A stretch of DNA of 64,000 nt, taken from CAWCPR01 sp963797475 (GTDB lineage Bacteria; Chloroflexota; Anaerolineae; Anaerolineales; UBA4823). Positions 58,736-64,000 of this stretch are shown here, piece by piece. The stretch is from assembly GCA_963797475.1 (NCBI GenBank), contig CAWCPR010000001.1, positions 62,001 through 126,000 on the forward strand. The letters run 5' to 3'. The notes below the pieces were generated by a model. That model made no database searches, had not been told where the DNA came from, and saw only the letters and a list, made by a program, of their open reading frames with translations. Within the stretch, counting starts at the first letter, position 1; the number at the start of each line of letters is the position of its first letter. Position numbers and translations under genes: made by a program.

Positions 58736-60349
58736 ATGATTAAAGCTAAAGCTCTGTTTGCTATTCTGTCACTCGTGCTGATTTCCGGCATGCTGCTCTC
58801 AGCCTGCGCAAGCCCTCAAACGGCTGCCCCGGCTCCAACTCAGGAAGAAGTTGTCCCGCCCGTGGCGGAGACGACCGAGCCAGTCGCGGCGACTGAGGAG
58901 CCCATGGAACCCACGGAAACGCCAATGCCGGAACCTACCCAGACGCCGCCACAAAAAGAGGCGACCATCGAATTCTGGCACTGCCAGGATTTTTGGAAGC
59001 CGGATGTAGGCGTCGGTTGGAACATGCTCCAGGACTTCAACGCCGAGCATAAAGGCGAGGTGCAGGTGAACTTGACCTGGATTCCATGCACCGAGTACGA
59101 TCTCGCCATGCAGACGGCGATCGCCAGCAAGGATATGCCGGATGTGTTCTTCAATATTGGAACGCTGGGCGCCATCAATCTGGCCAATGAGGGCATCATC
59201 CGCCCGCTGAATGGGATCGTTCCCGAGGATTGGTCCAGCCGGTTTGCGGAAGGCGCTTTCGTCGAAGGCGTCACCATGGTCAACGGCGAGATCTACAGTT
59301 GGCCCGAGCGCGGCCCCTGGGATCGCGGCTTGATGTATTACAACCGTGACGTGCTTGAGAAAGCCGGCTATGGACGGGATGATTATCCCAAGACCTGGGA
59401 TGAGCTGCGCGAAATGGCCAAGAAAATCACCGAGGCCGGCAAGGGCGAGTATTTTGGCGTGCTCTTCGGCGGCAAAGACGACGGGATTCAGAACCTGCAA
59501 ACCTTTGCGGTGGCCGCCGACCCTTACATGAACGGCGACTGGACCGAGCGCTGGAACTCTTATTTCGACTTCAAGAGCGGCGAGTATCGCTTCAACAGCC
59601 CCGCGATGCACGACGCGATCCAATTCTGGCTCGATATGGACGCGGACGGTTCCATTCTCCCTGGCGTATTGACGATGGACAAAGCCACCGCCCGCTCGCT
59701 GTGGGCTGAGGGCAAGGCGGCTTTCATCTTCGAACCGCAGTGGGTCATCAACATCACCAAGCGGGATTATCCAGACGTGGATTTCGGCGTCGCCAATGCC
59801 CCAACCCCGGACGGCAGCCCGCTGCACATAACGACAGCCTTTGCCAAGCCGGACTATTTCGTATCGGCGCTCTCCGAGAACCCGGAGATGGCCGGGCTGG
59901 TCGTCGACCAGCTCTTGACCCGCCAGGAGGTCTTCACGACCTTTATCAAGAATGGGATCGTGCTGACCGCCAATGCGGAAGCCAACGCTCAGACCGATCT
60001 GTACCCCAACGACCAGTTCGCTCAATATGTCCAGCTTTCCGAGGAGACGGTCAAGGTCCCACCGGTGGTTGGCGCTTTGAATCCGGACGCAGAAGCTGCA
60101 GCCGCATTGATCCATAACAGCCCGACAACCCAGGAAGAGTTGCGGGAGATCTGGTCTTCAGGTGGGGCGAATCTCCAGCAAGACCTGGATGCCTACAACC
60201 AGGCGCTCGAAGCAGCTTTAGATCAAGCCATAGCCGACGGAAAGGCTCAAGGCTTGAACGTAACCCGCGATGATTTCCGCTTTCCGAACTGGGACCCAAC
60301 CCAGAATTACACCGCAGAAGATTACGCAGCGGTAAAAAGCTTGCGCTGA
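58736..60349 (+). CDS. ABC transporter sugar-binding lipoprotein
   Basis: 537 residues. Signal peptide with lipobox LLSAC (Cys near 24), then a Pro/Thr/Glu-rich linker (about 27-75), a common anchor spacer in Gram-positive and Chloroflexota binding proteins. The mature part fits the bacterial solute-binding protein 1 family: EATIEFWHCQDFWKPDVG, NLTWIPCTEYDLAMQTAIAS, SKDMPDVFFNIGTLGA, WDRGLMYYNRDVLEKAGYGR and GKAAFIFEPQWVINITKRDY. AGGAAGAG lies just before the ATG. Periplasmic or surface receptor of the importer. A stem-loop follows its stop. Confidence 0.95.
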   Translation: MIKAKALFAILSLVLISGMLLSACASPQTAAPAPTQEEVVPPVAETTEPVAATEEPMEPTETPMPEPTQTPPQKEATIEFWHCQDFWKPDVGVGWNMLQDFNAEHKGEVQVNLTWIPCTEYDLAMQTAIASKDMPDVFFNIGTLGAINLANEGIIRPLNGIVPEDWSSRFAEGAFVEGVTMVNGEIYSWPERGPWDRGLMYYNRDVLEKAGYGRDDYPKTWDELREMAKKITEAGKGEYFGVLFGGKDDGIQNLQTFAVAADPYMNGDWTERWNSYFDFKSGEYRFNSPAMHDAIQFWLDMDADGSILPGVLTMDKATARSLWAEGKAAFIFEPQWVINITKRDYPDVDFGVANAPTPDGSPLHITTAFAKPDYFVSALSENPEMAGLVVDQLLTRQEVFTTFIKNGIVLTANAEANAQTDLYPNDQFAQYVQLSEETVKVPPVVGALNPDAEAAAALIHNSPTTQEELREIWSSGGANLQQDLDAYNQALEAALDQAIADGKAQGLNVTRDDFRFPNWDPTQNYTAEDYAAVKSLR

Positions 60350-60368
60350 TCCATCGGTCAGCCGTCTT

Positions 60369-60440
60369 GGAGTGGGCAGTGTCTGCCTGGGCAGTGTCTG
60401 CCTGGGCAGATAACTGCCTGGGCAGATAATTGCCCACTCC
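60369..60440 (+). repeat. Stem-loop with short direct repeats after the binding-protein gene
   Basis: GGAGTGGGCA (60369-60378) pairs with TGCCCACTCC (60431-60440). Between them GTGTCTGCCTGGGCA occurs twice (60379-60393, 60394-60408), and TGCCTGGGCAGATAA-like units follow. No long T-run, so an RNA-stabilising or processing stem is as likely as a terminator. Confidence 0.7.
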
Positions 60441-60482
60441 CACTCCTTTATTGATACCAGCTCAAAAAGCATAAAGGCATTC

Positions 60483-61613
60483 ATGAAAATCACGAACGTC
60501 AGGACTTACAGGGTTAACGCCCCACCCAGGCCCGGCTGGTCGCGGCATTGGATATTTGTCGAAGTGCAAACGGATGAAGGCATCAGCGGGCTGGGAGATG
60601 CAACCAACTGGCCAATGGGCGAAGTTGTCGACGCTGCAGTGCAGCGGGTGGCCCAGGAGATCATCGGAGAAGACCCGGCGAACATCGAATACCTGTGGCA
60701 GAAGATGTACCGTCTGACAAACTATATCGGCATCGCCGGGGCGGTGGTAACCGCCATCAGCGGGATCGATATCGCATTGTGGGATCTGCTCGGCAAGCGC
60801 CTGAACACGCCCGTTTACCAGTTGCTGGGCGGACGGTGCCGGGACGAAGTCCCCATTTACGCCAACTATTGGAATCACGATTTAGCGCCCACACCGGAAG
60901 CGTACGCCCAACGCGCGGCTGAAATCGTCGCGCTGGGCTACAAAGGGTTAAAGTTCATGCCGTTCCTTGACCTGGGCTGGATCGGCCCCCTGGACCGCAC
61001 GATCCGCCCCGGCCAATTGGCGCAGGCGGTCAGGCTGGTGGCAGCCGTCCGAGACGCAGTTGGACCCGAGATCGAGATCTACATCGAGGCAGGCGGCAAG
61101 CTCAGCCCTTACAGCTTTACGCCGTTTGCGGAAGCGCTCGCGCCCTACAGAATTTCCTATATCGAGGAACCCCTGCCTCCCGAAAACGTGGAGGCTCTGG
61201 CGGAGCTGGCCCATAAAAGTCCCATCCCGATTGCAGCCGGAGAGCGGATGTATACCCATTATGGGGTACGGCGCTTCCTGGAGCTGAATGCCGTCGCGAT
61301 GCTCCAACCAGACATCGTGCGCACCGGCGGTTTGACCGCCGCCAAGAAGATCGCAGCCATGGCAGATGCTTACTATGTACCGGTCTCGCCCCATAACCCA
61401 AACAGCCCAATCTCTACCCTGGCCAGCGTGCATTTTGCGCTTTCCACTCCGAACTTCCACAGCCTGGAGTACCTGGTGTATGACTCTCCTTTACGAGAAA
61501 GCCTGGTGACTCCCGTACTCCAACCCGCTCACGGAGCCCTCCCCATCCCATCAGGCTCCGGCTTATGCGCCGACATCAATTGGGAACTCCTACAAAAGAT
61601 CGGCGAGTCCTGA
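60483..61613 (+). CDS. Enolase-superfamily sugar-acid dehydratase (mandelate racemase type)
   Basis: 376 residues. N-terminal capping domain (1-125, MKITNVRTYRVNAPPRPG) and a barrel with Lys154 and Lys157 of YKGLK, metal ligands Glu202 (IYIEAGG; Asp is more usual at this place), Glu228/229 (YIEEPLPPEN) and Glu254 (AAGERMYTH), and His304 in SPHNPNSP. The PHNPN block is typical of galactonate/gluconate dehydratase-like members. It should remove water from an aldonic or aldaric acid to give a 2-keto-3-deoxy acid. Fits between the lactonase and the DapA-family enzyme in a non-phosphorylative route. Confidence 0.92.
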   Translation: MKITNVRTYRVNAPPRPGWSRHWIFVEVQTDEGISGLGDATNWPMGEVVDAAVQRVAQEIIGEDPANIEYLWQKMYRLTNYIGIAGAVVTAISGIDIALWDLLGKRLNTPVYQLLGGRCRDEVPIYANYWNHDLAPTPEAYAQRAAEIVALGYKGLKFMPFLDLGWIGPLDRTIRPGQLAQAVRLVAAVRDAVGPEIEIYIEAGGKLSPYSFTPFAEALAPYRISYIEEPLPPENVEALAELAHKSPIPIAAGERMYTHYGVRRFLELNAVAMLQPDIVRTGGLTAAKKIAAMADAYYVPVSPHNPNSPISTLASVHFALSTPNFHSLEYLVYDSPLRESLVTPVLQPAHGALPIPSGSGLCADINWELLQKIGES

Positions 61614-61631
61614 TCCTCAGCAGGTAATAAT

Positions 61632-62570
61632 ATGAATTTTCAAGGAATTTTCGCAATACCACTGACTCCCTTTACTCCACAAGGAGCTTGGGATGAAATC
61701 GCTCAACGACGGATAGTGGACTTCTGTGTAGAAAAAGGAGCCCACGGGATTGTAGGACCGATTATCGCGTCCGAATACTACGCTCTTTCGGACGATGAAC
61801 GCTTCCAGGTGGCTGAAGTGCTCGTACAGCAGACAGCCCGAAGACTGCCAGTTCTCCTGGGAGTAACGGCTACCAGCATGGAAATGGCGCTGCGTTTTGC
61901 AAAACACGCAAGGGCAGTCGGTGCAGACGGAATTATCGCCATGCCGCCTTATGCACGCCGAGACTCGATGGACAGGGTTTATGAATTTTACCAGCGCTTG
62001 TTCGAAGCGAGCGGCCTACCGATTGTGATTCAAAACAGCTCCGACCAGGTCGGCACCCCGATGCCCGCCGAGCTCGTCGCCCGTTTGGCTGAAGAAATCG
62101 GGCAGGTATACCTCAAGAGCGAGATCTTCCCGGCTCACAACCACCAGATCAGCAGGTTTCTGAAAGCCTGCTCTCCGCATATCCATGGGATTTTTGGCGG
62201 TATGGGCGGGCGCTGGCTGTTGGACGAAATGCGCCGCGGGATTGCTGGAACGATGGTGGCATGTGAAGTTGTGGACGTGCACGTCAAGGTCTGGGAGGCA
62301 TACCAGGCCGGCGACGAAAAAACGGCCCGGAGAATATTCAACGCCCTCCTGCCTTTGCTTAACCTGGAGAGCCTGTTGACCGACTGCCTGACTAAGGAAG
62401 TGCTCAAGCGCCGGGGAGTGATCGAAAGCACCTACGTCCGCATTCCGGCCGGCTGCACCCTGGACGAGGACGATCACTACGAGCTCGACCAGGTGATGAT
62501 CGAACTCGAACCTTATTTTGACTTTTCTCCGGTATGGTCCCGAGACAGATTATACGCCAACAAAACCTAG
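61632..62570 (+). CDS. DapA/NAL-superfamily aldolase or dehydratase
   Basis: 312 residues. Barrel with the Schiff-base Lys162 (YLKSEIF). Two usual active-site motifs differ: GTTGE is IIASE (45-49), and the catalytic Tyr (in 'IYN.P') is Gln134 in VIQNSSDQ. It therefore belongs to a divergent group, perhaps a 2-keto-3-deoxy-aldarate dehydratase/aldolase. FQGIFAIPLTPF and LPVLLGVTATSMEMALRFA are typical family blocks. 18 bp after the enolase-superfamily gene and 12 bp before the dehydrogenase, so one operon. Expected product: pyruvate plus an aldehyde, or 2-ketoglutarate semialdehyde. Confidence 0.92.
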   Translation: MNFQGIFAIPLTPFTPQGAWDEIAQRRIVDFCVEKGAHGIVGPIIASEYYALSDDERFQVAEVLVQQTARRLPVLLGVTATSMEMALRFAKHARAVGADGIIAMPPYARRDSMDRVYEFYQRLFEASGLPIVIQNSSDQVGTPMPAELVARLAEEIGQVYLKSEIFPAHNHQISRFLKACSPHIHGIFGGMGGRWLLDEMRRGIAGTMVACEVVDVHVKVWEAYQAGDEKTARRIFNALLPLLNLESLLTDCLTKEVLKRRGVIESTYVRIPAGCTLDEDDHYELDQVMIELEPYFDFSPVWSRDRLYANKT

Positions 62571-62582
62571 AGGGAATCCAAC

Positions 62583-63338
62583 ATGAACATATTGATTACA
62601 GGTATTGCCGGGCGCATCGGCCGGGCGCTGGCGGAAGCCCTGCGATCAGAACACAGTCTGCGCGGGTTATCCCTGGAGCCAGATTGGGCCATGGACGGCG
62701 TCGAGTATTTATGCGGCTCGGTCGCCGACCGCAATCTGGTGCGGCGAGCGGTAGATGGAATGGAGATGGTCATCCACCTGGCTGGCGACCCGCGCCCGGA
62801 AGCCCCATGGGAGTCAATCTTTTCCAAGAACATCGTTGGCACCTACCAGGTTGTTGACTCCGCCTGTGAAGCCGGAGTACGCCGGGTAATCTATGCCAGC
62901 TCCAACCATATCACCGGCGGATATACCGATACCTGGACTCCGATGACGGTGGATATGCCGGTTACTCCGGACAGCCTGTATGGGGTGAGCAAAGCCTTTG
63001 GAGAAGCGCTCGGGCGCTATTACAGCCAGTATCATGGTCTTTCTTTCATCAGCCTGCGCATCGGCTACTACAACGCAGAAAACCATCCCCGGGCGCCGAT
63101 CCCGCTTAGCAAAGTCGACCCCAGGCAGTTGGTATTAATGTGGATCAGCCGCCGTGACCTCATCCAGCTTTTCCGTAAAGCGATCGGCGTGGAAAACCTG
63201 GCGTATGGGGTCTTCTACGGGACTTCCGGGAATACCGGCGGGATCTGGGATCTCAACCAGGCCAGAGAAATCCTGGGGTACGAACCCGAAGACGACAGCT
63301 CGATCTACCCGGCATATCCTCTTCAGCCGGCGCTATAA
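62583..63338 (+). CDS. Uronate dehydrogenase-like NAD-dependent epimerase/dehydratase family protein
   Basis: 251 residues, the length of uronate dehydrogenases. NAD-binding GIAGRIG (7-13), then HLAGDPRPEAPWESI, YASSNHITGGY and the catalytic pair Tyr133-x-x-x-Lys137 in LYGVSKAFGEALGRYY, all as in Udh. Udh oxidises glucuronate or galacturonate at C1 to the aldaro-lactone with NAD. This supports an oxidative uronate pathway. AGAGGGAAT lies before the ATG. 19 bp before the SMP-30 lactonase gene. Confidence 0.93.
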   Translation: MNILITGIAGRIGRALAEALRSEHSLRGLSLEPDWAMDGVEYLCGSVADRNLVRRAVDGMEMVIHLAGDPRPEAPWESIFSKNIVGTYQVVDSACEAGVRRVIYASSNHITGGYTDTWTPMTVDMPVTPDSLYGVSKAFGEALGRYYSQYHGLSFISLRIGYYNAENHPRAPIPLSKVDPRQLVLMWISRRDLIQLFRKAIGVENLAYGVFYGTSGNTGGIWDLNQAREILGYEPEDDSSIYPAYPLQPAL

Positions 63339-63357
63339 CCGGGGGATATAGGATTTC

Positions 63358-64000
63358 ATGCACAACGAAATCGAGCCCATTCTGCACCTGCAATCCGACT
63401 TGGGAGAGGGACCGGTTTGGGATGTAAGAAATGGCTGCCTGTACAGTATCGACATTGATGCGAAGCGTGCGTTTCGCTTCGATCCCACATCCGGCGAATT
63501 AACCGTCGTTGATTTGCCATTTTTCATTACGGCCCTCGGCCTTGGCGTGAATGGTCAGTTTATCCTGGCGACAGAGCGGGGCATCGGGCGGTGGGAATGG
63601 GGTCAGCTTGAATTTGAGCTGCTTGCAAACCCGGAAAGCAACCGCCGTCCGAGGCGCTTCAATGACGGCGCCGTGGATATACAAGGACGTTTCTGGGTTG
63701 GGATGCTTGGATACGAGGATAACCCCCTTTACCGCTTTGATCCGGATGGAACGATCCACCTGATGGATGACGGTATCCGTTTATCCAATGGGATCCATTG
63801 GAGCCCGGATAACGGGACGATGTACCTGGCAGACAGCTTACGCCGGGTCATCTACGCTTACAATTTCGAAGGCCTCTCGGGCTCGATTTCCAACCGCCGG
63901 GTAGCAGTCGATACGTCGGGAGAAGATGGGTTACCGGACGGGATTACAGTCGACTCGGAAGGCTGCATCTGGGTGGCGATGTGCAACGGCTGGCAAATCC
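63358..64000 (+). CDS. SMP-30/gluconolactonase-family lactonase, 3'-truncated by window edge
   Basis: The frame opens at the ATG at 63358 (ATAGG 4 bases before it) and stays open to the right edge, 214 codons. The start LQSDLGEGPVWDVRNGCLYS, with the metal Glu in GEGPVW, then RRFNDGAVDIQGRFWVGML (metal Asn), LSNGIHWSPDNGTMYLADS and LPDGITVDSEGCIWVAM (metal Asp) are the SMP-30/gluconolactonase propeller blocks. It should open the lactone made by the uronate dehydrogenase upstream. The stop lies beyond the window. Confidence 0.92.
   Translation, partial: MHNEIEPILHLQSDLGEGPVWDVRNGCLYSIDIDAKRAFRFDPTSGELTVVDLPFFITALGLGVNGQFILATERGIGRWEWGQLEFELLANPESNRRPRRFNDGAVDIQGRFWVGMLGYEDNPLYRFDPDGTIHLMDDGIRLSNGIHWSPDNGTMYLADSLRRVIYAYNFEGLSGSISNRRVAVDTSGEDGLPDGITVDSEGCIWVAMCNGWQI

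Noticed and set aside
1..64000. rRNA, tRNA, transposase and integrase genes
   Set aside because: None was recognised by eye on either strand; tRNA genes cannot be fully excluded without a covariance search.

Overview
The window looks like a chromosomal segment of an uncultivated, metabolically versatile bacterium. The best guess is Chloroflexota (Anaerolineae-like). It has high G+C, many CHAT/NACHT/STAND signalling proteins, cyclase-ATPase-TPR and BTAD-type regulators, WD40 proteins, and ABC sugar importers set among uronate genes. No rRNA, tRNA or other phylogenetic marker was seen, so this placement is inference. Several genes carry clean frame switches (near 18.69, 36.52/36.75, 50.39 and 52.91 kb), which fits either real decay or indels in a draft assembly.

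Layout. 0-0.7 kb: a truncated aspartic protease and a small protein. 1-7.9 kb (minus): a compact operon with a C25-like clan CD protease, a 254-aa protein, a 111-aa protein that shares a domain with the protease C-terminus, and a CHAT-NACHT-HEAT protein. 8.5-14.9 kb (minus): a repeat-rich secreted protein and a secreted beta-propeller/dihaem cytochrome c protein. 14.9-21.6 kb (minus): methyltransferase, a broken BTAD-ATPase-TPR regulator, amidohydrolase, DUF1905 protein, AAC(2')-like acetyltransferase. 22-28 kb: flotillin-like SPFH protein and two proteins of unknown function. 28.5-33 kb: a PAS histidine kinase/NarL regulator pair, then a divergent glycerol kinase coupled to a lone DhaL. 33.7-39.5 kb: patatin, SDR, a frame-disrupted zinc alcohol dehydrogenase and a membrane diguanylate cyclase.

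39.7-48.4 kb (plus): one operon with a recognisable sigma70-like promoter. It encodes a cyclase-STAND-TPR protein, a CHAT-SIR2-like fusion, and a membrane-anchored nSTAND-WD40 protein. With the 1-7.9 kb operon it is the best candidate for an undescribed conflict or regulated-death system.

48.5-64 kb: a carbohydrate locus with a flavoprotein, a split UxaA-type dehydratase, a frame-disrupted glycosidase-like protein, a GntR/FCD regulator, a sulfatase, an ABC importer, an enolase-superfamily dehydratase, a DapA-family enzyme, a uronate dehydrogenase-like enzyme and an SMP-30 lactonase. The gene set fits oxidative catabolism of a sulfated uronic acid or similar sugar. Three palindromic TGGTATACCA-type operators overlap the -10 boxes of three promoters, which points to one GntR-controlled regulon.

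Intergenic DNA is rich in repeats: a ~57-bp two-hairpin element seen six times, usually just upstream of start codons; a 32-bp tandem family lying against stop codons; and GTTCCCACGC-type hairpins.
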